DNA from: JAVKFF01 sp040226215
GTDB taxonomy: Bacteria; Pseudomonadota; Alphaproteobacteria; DSM-16000; Inquilinaceae
Direction of reading: 5' to 3'
Length of the DNA: 64,000 bases
NCBI GenBank assembly: GCA_040226215.1
Contig: JAVKFF010000231.1
Coordinates: 53,112 to 117,111 of the forward strand
In this document: piece by piece, positions 17,334 to 25,575 of the stretch
Layout of the letters: every line of letters starts with the position of its first letter
How positions within the stretch are numbered: the stretch's first letter is position 1
The notes under the pieces: generated by a model
Told to the model about the DNA's origin: nothing
Seen by the model: the letters and a program-made list of their open reading frames with translations, nothing else
Databases searched by the model: none
Program-made: the position numbers and the translations under genes

Positions 17334-18023
17334 ATGCGCGGTGACGGGCTGAAATCCCTGCCCGAGCAGATTGCCGACCGGATCGGCGACGAAATCGTCA
17401 CCGGCGCCTACCAGCCCGGCCAACGCATCCAGGAGCAGCATGTCGCCGCGGCCTTGGGCGTCAGTCGCGGGCCGGTGCGCGAGGCGCTGCGCATCCTGGA
17501 GAAGGATGGCCTCGTCGTCATCCACCCGCGGCGCGGTGCCCAGGTGACCCACCTGACGGTCGACGAGGTCAAGGAGATTTTCGACATCCGCATGGTGCTG
17601 AGCGCGCTGGCCGCTCAGCTGATCATCGAGCGGGACGACGCGGCGACCCTCGCGCGCCTGAAGGAGATGATCGCGGCGCTGAAGTCGATCGCGGCCGAGG
17701 ACGGCGATACCGAGGTCTATGCCCGCCAGGCCTATGCGCTCAGCCTGTTCCTCGCCACCGCTTCGGGCAGCGCCCGGCTGGAGGCGATGATGCATGCGCT
17801 CGCCCGTCAGACCCTGCGCTACTCCCAGCTCGGCCTTTCCACGCCGGAACGGCGCCGGCGCTCGGCCAGGCTGTGGACCCGCCTTCTGCAGGCGATGCGC
17901 GCCGGCGACCGTGAGGAGACCGAGGCGCTGTCGCGCCGCCTGGTGACCGAGTCCCGCGACAAGATCATCGAACTGCTGGAGGCGGAGGAGCCGGCGGCCG
18001 GCAAGCGTCGCGCGGCGGGCTAG
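17334..18023 (+). CDS. GntR family regulator, FCD type
   Basis: 229 residues. A winged HTH is at about 8-70 (GAYQPGQRIQEQHVAAALGV SRGPVREALRILEKDGLV), followed by an all-helical FCD ligand domain. The start is one base after the carrier gene stop, so it is cotranscribed and probably autoregulated. Its likely operator is the three-box site at 14040-14079. The ligand is probably an acyl-CoA or carboxylate from the pathway (inference). Its TAG stop overlaps the stop of the convergent gene within a single CTAG. Confidence 0.92.
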   Translation: MRGDGLKSLPEQIADRIGDEIVTGAYQPGQRIQEQHVAAALGVSRGPVREALRILEKDGLVVIHPRRGAQVTHLTVDEVKEIFDIRMVLSALAAQLIIERDDAATLARLKEMIAALKSIAAEDGDTEVYARQAYALSLFLATASGSARLEAMMHALARQTLRYSQLGLSTPERRRRSARLWTRLLQAMRAGDREETEALSRRLVTESRDKIIELLEAEEPAAGKRRAAG

Positions 18024-18883
18024 GTGGCCAAGCGCACGTTGAGGCGGGTGCCGTAGCGTCCGTCCGGCGTTACGCTCTTCAAGCGGTGGCGGCTGCCGTC
18101 CGCCGCATCCTGCCAGCCATGGACGACCAGCGCGTCGGTATCGAAATGCGGCGCGTGGGCCTGCCACTCGACCGTGTCCAGGCGCCGCCAGAGGTCGGGG
18201 ACACGCTCGGCCAGCGCGCGCAGCATGAGAAAGACGGTGAGCGGCCCCTGAACCACCAGTCCGGGATAGCCTTCCGTGCCGGTGGTGTAGTCGCGGTCGT
18301 AGTGGATGCGATGGGCGTTGAAGACGACGGCGGAAAATCGGAAGAGCAGGACTTCATTCACCGCGATCTCGGCCGACCAGTCGGGCATCGGCAGCGGCTC
18401 GGCCGGCTGGGATGGCGTCGCTGTCGCGATCTTCGTCCGGCGGTATACGCCCATCTGGACCTCCTCCACGCAGAGCCGGCCCGCCTGCCGGAACTCGCGG
18501 ATCACCGGCTGAAAGAGGAGCAGGCCAGTCCGGCCCTCCTTGCGGCTCGGCGCGCCCAGACGCTCGACCAGTTCGATCGGCTCCCCGACGATGAGGGGGG
18601 CCGGCATGGCGACGCGGCAGCCGGCGAACATGCGGTAGGGCATGTCGGCGAGATCGGGCAGGATGCCGCCGCGCACGGGATGGCCGTCGAACGCAATCTG
18701 CGCGGTCGGTGTCTCCGATCCGAACAGCGCCCAATGCCAGAAGCGCGGCGCCGGCGTACCGGTCTCGACCAGCGACGGGTCGAGGTCGAGTGTCACGGCG
18801 AGGCGGACCAGCCGGCGGGCGTCGACGACGTCGCGGTCGATCGCATGGCCACCAGTCTCCGCCTGCGGCTCCTGCATGGTCAC
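18020..18883 (-). CDS. MaoC/FAS1-like hydratase, mesaconyl-C4-CoA hydratase type
   Basis: About 287 residues. An N-terminal FAS1-like dehydratase half (FWHWALFGSETP, HPVRGGILPDLADMPYRMFA) is joined to a hot-dog half (FRFSAVVFNAHRIHYDRDYT, VVQGPLTVFLML). This arrangement is that of mesaconyl-C4-CoA hydratase and related enoyl-CoA hydratases. GTG at 18883 has GGAGGAG eight bases upstream; ATG at 18877 is the alternative. It probably hydrates or dehydrates an acyl-CoA intermediate connected to the carboxylase module. It follows the LysR gene with almost no gap. Confidence 0.85.
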   Translation of the reverse strand: MTMQEPQAETGGHAIDRDVVDARRLVRLAVTLDLDPSLVETGTPAPRFWHWALFGSETPTAQIAFDGHPVRGGILPDLADMPYRMFAGCRVAMPAPLIVGEPIELVERLGAPSRKEGRTGLLLFQPVIREFRQAGRLCVEEVQMGVYRRTKIATATPSQPAEPLPMPDWSAEIAVNEVLLFRFSAVVFNAHRIHYDRDYTTGTEGYPGLVVQGPLTVFLMLRALAERVPDLWRRLDTVEWQAHAPHFDTDALVVHGWQDAADGSRHRLKSVTPDGRYGTRLNVRLAT

Positions 18884-18888
18884 GGGGT

Positions 18889-19824
18889 CTACTCCTCCGG
18901 CAGCGGCCGATCGTGCAGGGTGAGCCAGGACTGGTCGGAGAGGCGGTTTCGCATCTCCGCGTCCAGCACCTTGATGAAGACCCGCGCAGGGTTCGTCAAC
19001 GGCATGTCGGAACGGCGGATCAGCATCCGAGAGATCTCCATGCCGTCGATCCGCGCGCCGGAGAGTTGACCGGCCTCGATATCGGCGCGCACCGCGGGAA
19101 AGGGCAGGATGGTGTAGGTCCCGCCGCGCGCGACAATGGTCCGGACGCCGAACATCGCCTCCATCTCCAGGATCACGTTCAGCTTGGCGGAATGGCGCCG
19201 GAAGATGCCCTCTATGTACTTGCGCACCGTGTCCTGCCGGCTGGTCAGGCAGAAGGGCAGGCCGGAAAGCTCGGCGACGCCGATGCGGTCGCGCTCCAGG
19301 AGCGGGTCGCCCCACGCGCCGATCAGATAGAGACCCTCGCGCCACAGCGGCGTCGCGCGGATGGTGGCGGAGTTCTCCGGGTTGGTGACGATGGCAAGCT
19401 CGACCTGCTTGGCCAGCACCCATTGCATCAGGCGATAGCTGACCGCCTCGCTGACATGCAGCGTCAGGTTGGGCTGCAGTTGCCCCAGCCGCTGCACCAT
19501 GCCCTCCAGCAGCAGCATGCTGACCGCTGGCGGCAGGCCGACCTCGATGCGGCCCTCCAGGGCATGCTGATCGCCGGCGATGTCGTCACGAATCCGCGCC
19601 AGACGCTGCAGCAGCTCCTCGGCATGCAACAGCAGCTTCTCGCCCGGCTCCGTCAGGGTGACGCCGCGGCTGCGGCGGTTGAACAGCGAGACCCCGAGAT
19701 CCGCCTCCAGCCGGCTGATCTGTCGGCTGAGCGCCGGTTGGGCGATGTTCAGCCGCGCCGCGGCGCGGTTCACACTGCCGATCGTGGCGACTTCGACGAA
19801 GTAGCGTAGCTGACGGAATTCCAT
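18889..19824 (-). CDS. LysR family transcriptional regulator
   Basis: 311 residues from MEFRQLRYFVEVATIGSVNR. HTH at 1-60 (AAARLNIAQPALSRQISRLE) and a periplasmic-binding-like effector domain behind it. It is divergent from the TRAP transporter operon starting at 20002, and a palindrome lies between them. It is therefore a candidate regulator of that operon as well as of the hydratase gene downstream on its own strand. The effector is unknown. Confidence 0.92.
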   Translation of the reverse strand: MEFRQLRYFVEVATIGSVNRAAARLNIAQPALSRQISRLEADLGVSLFNRRSRGVTLTEPGEKLLLHAEELLQRLARIRDDIAGDQHALEGRIEVGLPPAVSMLLLEGMVQRLGQLQPNLTLHVSEAVSYRLMQWVLAKQVELAIVTNPENSATIRATPLWREGLYLIGAWGDPLLERDRIGVAELSGLPFCLTSRQDTVRKYIEGIFRRHSAKLNVILEMEAMFGVRTIVARGGTYTILPFPAVRADIEAGQLSGARIDGMEISRMLIRRSDMPLTNPARVFIKVLDAEMRNRLSDQSWLTLHDRPLPEE

Positions 19825-19865
19825 GCCCCGCAGTACTGACCAAAACGATGTCGCTGACAAGGGTT

Positions 19866-19888
19866 GGTTATACCGCTTTGGCATAACC
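19866..19888. promoter_or_regulatory. inverted repeat, possible LysR operator
   Basis: GGTTAT (19866-19871) and ATAACC (19883-19888) are inverted around an 11-base spacer, fitting the T-N11-A form of LysR sites. It lies 42 bases upstream of the LysR start and ahead of the TRAP operon. A TTGACG hexamer at 19914-19919 may be a -35 box for the TRAP genes, but no good -10 box is seen. Confidence 0.5.
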
Positions 19889-20001
19889 GTATAGCCGATT
19901 GGCATTGGCCGGCTTGACGTTTTCCTGACAATGTCATCCGAAACCGGCGGTCCAAGGGGCATCGGGCCGCCGGAACACGATAACAACCTGGGAGGAAGAT
20001 C

Positions 20002-21012
20002 ATGACCAGCAAGTCAGCCAAGCGTGCCGCCATGCTCGCCGGCGGCACCGCACTCGCCGCGCTCATGGCAGGTGGTGCCGCCACGGCCCAGGAATTCACC
20101 ATGCGGCTCGCCCACCACTACCCGACAACCCATGTCCAGGGACAGGGCTACGAATATTTCGTCGAGCGCGTGGCCGAGCTCTCTGACGGCCGCATCGAGA
20201 CCATCACCTACCCGGCGGGGAGCCTGATCAACGGTCTCGAATCCTTCGAGGGCGTGCGCTCCGGCACGGTCGAGGCCAGCAACATGATCGGCAGCTTCCA
20301 GGTTGGCGACCTGCCGGAGCTCGACGCCTTCATGCTGCCCTTCCAGTTCGACGACGCGGCGCATTTCCGCCGGGCTCTGGACGCCGGTCTGTTCGAGATC
20401 ATCCAGGCCCAGTACGAGGAGCAGGGGATCCGCATCCTCAACTACTTCCACAAGGGCAACATCCACGTCTTCCACACCGACCATCACCTGATGACGCCGG
20501 CGGATTTCGAGGGCGAGGACATCCGCGGCCTCGGCGGCTACCTCACGCGCACGCTGGAGGCGCTGGGCGCCAGCGCGGTCACGCTCGGAACCGGCGAGGT
20601 CAGCGCGGCGCTGGAGCGCGGCGTGATCGACGGCGTGATGACCAACTGCCAGGGTCACTTCTCCCGCGGCTGGGGCGAGTCGGCAGCCTACGTCTCCTAT
20701 CTCGACCTGGCGCAGAGCGGCGAAGGGCTTGGTGTCAATCTCGAGTGGTGGAACTCCCTGCCGCCCGATCTGCAGGAAGTGGTCCAGCAGGCCGCCGACG
20801 AGATGGAGGACATGGAGTGGGATCTCGTGATCACGGCCGACGAAGTGGACTGCTTCGAGCTGTGGGATGAGGCCGGCTTCGAGGTACAGCAGGCGACGCC
20901 GGAACAGCGCACTGCCCTGCGCGAGGCCGTTCAGCCGCTCTACGAGGAGGCAGCGGCATCTTTCGAGACGCTGCCGGCGATCATGGATCTCGTCGAAGAG
21001 ACCCGTGAGTGA
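20002..21012 (+). CDS. TRAP transporter solute-binding protein, DctP type
   Basis: 336 residues with a signal peptide (cleavage after about Ala29, GGAATA-QE). The mature part is a TRAP receptor (MRLAHHYPTTHVQGQGYEYF, LGGYLTRTLEALGA, LERGVIDGVM). It captures an organic acid in the periplasm for the DctQM permease encoded next. GGGAGGAAG lies just before the ATG. The usual conserved ligand Arg in the middle of the protein falls in DIRGLGGYL. The ligand is unknown; the operon suggests a hydroxy or sugar acid. Confidence 0.93.
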   Translation: MTSKSAKRAAMLAGGTALAALMAGGAATAQEFTMRLAHHYPTTHVQGQGYEYFVERVAELSDGRIETITYPAGSLINGLESFEGVRSGTVEASNMIGSFQVGDLPELDAFMLPFQFDDAAHFRRALDAGLFEIIQAQYEEQGIRILNYFHKGNIHVFHTDHHLMTPADFEGEDIRGLGGYLTRTLEALGASAVTLGTGEVSAALERGVIDGVMTNCQGHFSRGWGESAAYVSYLDLAQSGEGLGVNLEWWNSLPPDLQEVVQQAADEMEDMEWDLVITADEVDCFELWDEAGFEVQQATPEQRTALREAVQPLYEEAAASFETLPAIMDLVEETRE

Positions 21013-21032
21013 CCGCTAGACCGTCACGGTTT

Positions 21033-21057
21033 GGCGGGCCGGTCCTACCGGCCCGCC
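21033..21057 (+). terminator. hairpin between dctP-like and dctQ-like genes
   Basis: GGCGGGCCGGT pairs perfectly with ACCGGCCCGCC around the loop CCT. There is no T-run. Such hairpins after binding-protein genes usually stabilise the upstream message or partly attenuate, so that more receptor than permease is made. Confidence 0.65.
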
Positions 21058-21075
21058 ACTAGCGGATCATCGGGA

Positions 21076-21636
21076 ATGAGCAACGAGATCCCGCTGCCGG
21101 CGGAGGTCGGCGGACCCGTCGCCGCCGGGACGGGCGAGCGTGGCCTGCTGGCGCGCATCACCGACATCGGCCTGCACGTCGGCGCCTGGATCCTCGTCTT
21201 CACCATGCTTGTGATCGTGGTGAATGCCGGCATGCGCTACCTGTTCAGCGCCTCGATGCACGTGGTGATCGAGCTGTCGGGCTTCGCCTTTCTCTACATG
21301 ACCTTCTTTGCCGCGGCGGGCACTTTCCTGCGCGGCGGGCACGTCGTGGTTGAACTGGTCACCGGTGTCCTGCCGCCGCGAATCCGGCTGATCGTGCGCG
21401 ACATCCTGATGTCGGTGGCCGGGATCTTCTTCGTCCTGTTGCTGACCTGGGCCGGCACGGTCGGCACCTGGCGGCTCATCGAGGCTGGCACGACGACGAT
21501 CAGCACGATGCCGGTGCCGCTCTGGCCGGTCCTGATAATCATGCCCATCGGCTCGCTCTTTCTCTTGATGGCGATCATCGCCAAGCTGCGACCGAGCATC
21601 GGGCGCCTGCTCCGCGGCGAGGGTGCCGCGGAATGA
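21076..21636 (+). CDS. TRAP transporter small permease, DctQ type
   Basis: 186 residues with four hydrophobic segments (GAWILVFTMLVIVVNAGM, FLYMTFFAAAGTFL, IFFVLLLTWAGTV, VLIIMPIGSLFLLMAI), the expected DctQ topology. The start was placed at MSNEIPLPAE; the frame is open farther upstream, but that part overlaps the hairpin. It overlaps the DctM gene by four bases. Confidence 0.92.
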   Translation: MSNEIPLPAEVGGPVAAGTGERGLLARITDIGLHVGAWILVFTMLVIVVNAGMRYLFSASMHVVIELSGFAFLYMTFFAAAGTFLRGGHVVVELVTGVLPPRIRLIVRDILMSVAGIFFVLLLTWAGTVGTWRLIEAGTTTISTMPVPLWPVLIIMPIGSLFLLMAIIAKLRPSIGRLLRGEGAAE

Positions 21637-22940
21637 CCTTCGGCACCCTGGGGCTGGTCTTCGCGCTTGCCCTCTTCTCTCTTCTCCTGATGGGACTGCC
21701 CGTCGCCTTCGCGCTGGGCCTTACCGGGCTGATCGGCATCATGTCGGCCGGCGGCAACGACGCCTGGATCACGCTGACCAGCGGTGCCGCTCTGCACCAC
21801 ATGTCGCATTTCGGCTTTCTGGCCATCCCGCTCTTCATCCTGATGAGCACCTATATCACCGAGAGCGGTATCGGGGCCCGGCTGATCGACGCGGCGACGA
21901 AGTGGATGTCCAAGCTGCCGGGATATCTGCATTCCGCCAGCATCGCCGCCTGTGGCGGCTTCTCCGCGCTCTCGGGTTCCAGCATCGCCACGGCGGCGGC
22001 GATCGGCGGCGTGGTGCTGCCGGAGATCAAGCGGCGCGGCCATTCCATGCGGCTTGGCATGGGCGCGGTGGCGGCGGGTGGCACCCTGGGCATGCTGATC
22101 CCGCCCAGCAACCACTTCATCCTCTATGGCGTGATCACCGAGACGTCGATCTCCCAGCTCTTCGTCGCCGGCATCGTGCCGGGCATCATGCTGATCACTG
22201 CCTTCATCGCCTTCAACCTCATCATCTTCTCGCTCAAGCCGTCCCTGGCGCCACGGGCGGAGCAGGCGGCGGAGATTACCTGGGCGCAGCGCTGGGTGGC
22301 GCTCAGGCAGGTGTGGACAGCCATGGTGCTGATCGTCGCCGTGGTCGGCGGCATCTTCTTCGGCGTCGTCACACCGACGGAGGCGGCGGGCCTTGGCGCG
22401 CTGGCAGCCCTGCTGCTCGGCATGTTCGCGCTGCGCGGCCTCAACCTGAAGCAGGCGCACCAGGCGGCAATCCGGGCGGTGCAGGTGACCGCCATGCTGG
22501 GCCTGATCATCCTCGGCGGTCTCATCCTGGGCCGTGGCATGGCACTGCTCAACCTCTCCAACGACCTGGTGCGCTGGATCTCCGATTCCGGCATGTCGCC
22601 CTGGGAGGTGATGATCGTCATCAACTTCATCCTGCTCTTCCTCGGGCTGATGATGGATGCCGCGGCGATCACGCTGATCACCGTGCCGCTGCTGTTCCCT
22701 GTGGTGGTCGCCCTCGGCTTCGACCCGATCTGGTTCGGCGTCGTCTTCTGCATCAACATGGAACTGGCGCTGATCACCCCACCGGTCGGCATCAACCTAT
22801 TCGTTATCAAGGCGATCACGGGCGAACCGATGAAGGACGTCATCATCGGCGTCCTGCCCTACGCGCTGATCCTTGCCGTGGGCCTTGTCCTCGTCATGGT
22901 CATTCCGGGGATCGCGCTGTGGCTGCCGGGCACAATGTGA
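21633..22940 (+). CDS. TRAP transporter large permease, DctM type
   Basis: 435 residues with about twelve transmembrane helices. Recognisable parts are the N-terminal LLLMGLPVAFALGLTGL, the LSGSSIATAAAIGGVVLPE re-entrant region, GTLGMLIPPSNHFILYG and the late ALITPPVGINLFVIK. It forms the sodium-driven channel with DctQ. The ATGA overlap with the preceding gene shows translational coupling. Confidence 0.95.
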   Translation: MTFGTLGLVFALALFSLLLMGLPVAFALGLTGLIGIMSAGGNDAWITLTSGAALHHMSHFGFLAIPLFILMSTYITESGIGARLIDAATKWMSKLPGYLHSASIAACGGFSALSGSSIATAAAIGGVVLPEIKRRGHSMRLGMGAVAAGGTLGMLIPPSNHFILYGVITETSISQLFVAGIVPGIMLITAFIAFNLIIFSLKPSLAPRAEQAAEITWAQRWVALRQVWTAMVLIVAVVGGIFFGVVTPTEAAGLGALAALLLGMFALRGLNLKQAHQAAIRAVQVTAMLGLIILGGLILGRGMALLNLSNDLVRWISDSGMSPWEVMIVINFILLFLGLMMDAAAITLITVPLLFPVVVALGFDPIWFGVVFCINMELALITPPVGINLFVIKAITGEPMKDVIIGVLPYALILAVGLVLVMVIPGIALWLPGTM

Positions 22941-22949
22941 GGAAGCGGC

Positions 22950-23276
22950 ATGGCGGAATCTGAAGGGCAGACGGTTATGGCGATCCGCATCGACGCGGAC
23001 GACAACGTGGCAACGGCGATCGTGGACCTGACCGCCGATAGCGAGGTCACGGTGGCCGCCGGCGCGCAAATCGGCCGCACGACGGTGCGCCAGGACGTGC
23101 CTTACGGGCACAAGTTCGCGCTTCAGCCCATCGCGGCGGGGGAACCGGTGCTGAAATACGGCGCGGCGATCGGCCGGGCAACCGTGGCGATCGAGCCGGG
23201 CCAGCACGTGCATTCGCACAACCTGGAGAGCGACCGGGTGCGGGGCGACCGCCACCTGCAGGCGGGAAGCGCTTGA
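22950..23276 (+). CDS. UxaA-type dehydratase small subunit (SAF domain)
   Basis: 108 residues with the SAF fold seen at the N-terminus of altronate dehydratase or as the separate alpha subunit of sulfolactate sulfo-lyase: QDVPYGHKFALQPIAAGEPVLKYG, then IGRATVAIEPGQHVHSHN. The His-Ser-His-Asn end is characteristic. Its stop overlaps the ATG of the large subunit gene by one base (TGATG). With that partner it should remove water or sulfite from a 2-hydroxy acid. Confidence 0.88.
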   Translation: MAESEGQTVMAIRIDADDNVATAIVDLTADSEVTVAAGAQIGRTTVRQDVPYGHKFALQPIAAGEPVLKYGAAIGRATVAIEPGQHVHSHNLESDRVRGDRHLQAGSA

Positions 23277-24472
23277 TGGCCGATTTCCTTGGCTTCCGGC
23301 GGGCGGACGGATCTGTCGGCATCCGCGACCACCTGGCCATCGTTGCGGCCATGGACAACGCCAACCCGGTCGCCCGTCGCATCGCCGCCGGCATCGCCGG
23401 CGCCGTTCCGATCACCGCCGCCTATGGCCGCGGCCAGGTCGGCCAGGACCTTGCGCAACACGATGGCACGCTGGTCGGCTACGGGTCCCATCCGAACGTC
23501 TGTGCGACCCTTGTGGTCAGCCTGGAGCCGGTTTCCGCCGAGCGCGTGGCGAGCGCCATCGCGGCGCGCGGCAAGCCGGTCGAGTGGATCGCCATCCAGC
23601 AGGCCGGCGGCACCGTGAAGGCGACGGAGGCGGGCATCCGGCTCGGTACACGGCTGCTGCAGCACGCCGGCGGGACAGCGCGCGAGCCGGCGGGGCTGGG
23701 CGAACTCACCATCGGCCTGGAGTGCGGCGGCTCGGACGCGCTGTCCGGCATGACCGGCAATTCGACGACGGGCGTGGTGGCCGACCGCGTAGTCGCAGCC
23801 GGCGGAACCGTCATCCTGTCGGAGATCGAGGAGATCATCGGCGCCGAGCACATCCTGGCCGAACGGGCCAGCGACGAGACGGTCGCCCGTCAGCTGCTGG
23901 AGGCGGTCGCGCGCTGCGAGGCTTATGCCGACTATCTCGGTCTCGACATGGCGCCGCTCGGCGACGACAACGTTCGCGGCGGCCTGACCACGACCGAGGA
24001 GAAATCGCTGGGCGCGGTGCGCAAGGCCGGCACCTCGCCGCTGGTGGAGGTCATCGGCTATGGCGAGCGGCCCTCCCGCAAGGGCTTCGTCTTCATGGAC
24101 GCGCCGGCGCCCGGCACCGAGAACGTCACCGCGCTCGGCGCCTCGGGAGCTCAATTGATCCTCTTCAACACCGGCGTCGGCAACCCGATCGGCAACCCCA
24201 TCGCGCCGACCCTGAAAATCACCGGCAGCCCCAACACGGCGATCGGATTCGCCGACAACATCGATGTCGACGTCAGTGGCATCGTGAAGGGACAACTGAC
24301 GCTGGAGGGCGCCGGCGACGTGCTGATGGCGGCCATGCTGGCGGTGGCCAATGGCCGGCTGACCCGAAGCGAGGCGCTGGGCGACACCGAGATCTCGATC
24401 AGCCGCGTCGATATCGGCTTCCTCAACCGGGTGTGGCGTAACGGCGGCCGGTCGCTGCCGGGTGCGGCGTGA
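23276..24472 (+). CDS. UxaA-type dehydratase large subunit
   Basis: 398 residues beginning MADFLGFRRADGSVGIRDHL, matching the C-terminal catalytic part of the altronate/galactarate dehydratase family. Other family motifs are the SHPNVCATLVVSLEP cysteine region, LECGGSDALSGMTGN and FNTGVGNPIGNPIAPTLKIT. The split SAF plus large subunit layout is like SuyAB, but sugar-acid dehydratases with the same split exist, so the substrate stays open. The TRAP importer and the enolase-superfamily enzyme next door suggest an imported hydroxy or sugar acid. Confidence 0.88.
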   Translation: MADFLGFRRADGSVGIRDHLAIVAAMDNANPVARRIAAGIAGAVPITAAYGRGQVGQDLAQHDGTLVGYGSHPNVCATLVVSLEPVSAERVASAIAARGKPVEWIAIQQAGGTVKATEAGIRLGTRLLQHAGGTAREPAGLGELTIGLECGGSDALSGMTGNSTTGVVADRVVAAGGTVILSEIEEIIGAEHILAERASDETVARQLLEAVARCEAYADYLGLDMAPLGDDNVRGGLTTTEEKSLGAVRKAGTSPLVEVIGYGERPSRKGFVFMDAPAPGTENVTALGASGAQLILFNTGVGNPIGNPIAPTLKITGSPNTAIGFADNIDVDVSGIVKGQLTLEGAGDVLMAAMLAVANGRLTRSEALGDTEISISRVDIGFLNRVWRNGGRSLPGAA

Positions 24473-24485
24473 CGGGCCGCGCGCC

Positions 24486-25574
24486 ATGAAGATCACCAAG
24501 GTCGAACCGATCCTGCTCGACCTGCCGATGGCGCCGCTCGACCCGCCGGCGGTTGGCGGCGAGACCTCGGCCCGGCACACGCTGGTCCGGGTGGAGACCG
24601 ACGAGGGGATCACCGGCATCGGCGAGTGCTTCCGCCTGGCGCCGCGTACCATGGCCGCGGCGATCGAGGAGGTGCTGGCGCCGTTGCTGGTCGGCGCCGA
24701 TCCCACACGCATCGAGACGCTCTGGGACCGACTGTACCGCCAGACCTTCCGTTTCGGGCGCAAGGGCCTTGTGCTGCATGCCATCAGCGGCGTGGAGGTG
24801 GCGCTGTGGGACATCCTCGGCAAGTCGGTCGGCCTGCCGGTCGCGGCCCTGCTCGGTGGTGCTGCGGCTGACGGCATCGAGGCCTATGCCAGCATGCACC
24901 GCTTCGCCTCGCCCGAGGCGACGGCGGAGACCGCCCTGCGCCTGGTCGGGGAGGGCTATCGCACCCTCAAGCTGCACCAGAAGGACCTGGCCTCCGTCGA
25001 GGCGGTACGCCGGGCGATCGGCCCCGATATCCGGCTGATGGTCGATGCCGCCGGCGCCTGGAGCCATCCGGAGGCGGTGCGGATGGTCGCCGCCATGGCC
25101 GATCTCGACGTCTTCTGGCTCGAGGAGCCGCTGGCGGACATGGACGACTATCACGGCCTCGCGGAACTGCGCGGCCGCGGGCCGGTCAGGATCGCCGCGG
25201 GGGAGAACGAGTACACGCCGTCGGGCTTCCGCGAGCTTCTCGACGCGCGCGCCGTTGACGTGGTGCAGCCCGACGTGATCAAGGCCGGCGGCATCCTCGC
25301 CACCCGCAAGATCATCGCCATGGCAGAGGCGCACAACGCCGAGGTCTGCACCCACTCGTTCTATTACGGCCCCGGGGTAGCGGCGACGCTGCAAGTGGCG
25401 CTGGCCAGCCCGCGCTGCGCGATGGTCGAGATCAACCCGCACGACCTGGTCGCCGATTTCATGGACCCACCCCTGCGGCCGCGCGGCGGACGCATCGAGA
25501 TGCCGGCGAAGCCCGGTATCGGCGTCGACCTGATCGACGCGGTGGTCGCCCGGCACGACGTGACGCGGCGCTAG
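24486..25574 (+). CDS. mandelate racemase/muconate lactonizing enzyme family protein
   Basis: 362 residues from MKITKVEPILLDLP; the ATG lies within a possible longer frame without support. Enolase-superfamily barrel with metal ligands Asp (RLMVDAAG), Glu (FWLEEPL) and Glu (IAAGENEY) and a C-terminal His (CTHSFYYGPG). The strand-two motif is Lys-Leu-His (TLKLHQKD) instead of Lys-x-Lys. It is probably an acid-sugar dehydratase or racemase acting before or after the UxaA-type enzyme. It starts 13 bases after the preceding stop. Confidence 0.9.
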   Translation: MKITKVEPILLDLPMAPLDPPAVGGETSARHTLVRVETDEGITGIGECFRLAPRTMAAAIEEVLAPLLVGADPTRIETLWDRLYRQTFRFGRKGLVLHAISGVEVALWDILGKSVGLPVAALLGGAAADGIEAYASMHRFASPEATAETALRLVGEGYRTLKLHQKDLASVEAVRRAIGPDIRLMVDAAGAWSHPEAVRMVAAMADLDVFWLEEPLADMDDYHGLAELRGRGPVRIAAGENEYTPSGFRELLDARAVDVVQPDVIKAGGILATRKIIAMAEAHNAEVCTHSFYYGPGVAATLQVALASPRCAMVEINPHDLVADFMDPPLRPRGGRIEMPAKPGIGVDLIDAVVARHDVTRR

Positions 25575-25575
25575 G

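Noticed and set aside
17330..19423. Long 467-codon minus-strand frame reaching across the LysR gene
   Set aside because: Only its C-terminal part matches the hydratase; the upstream part is a shadow of LysR.
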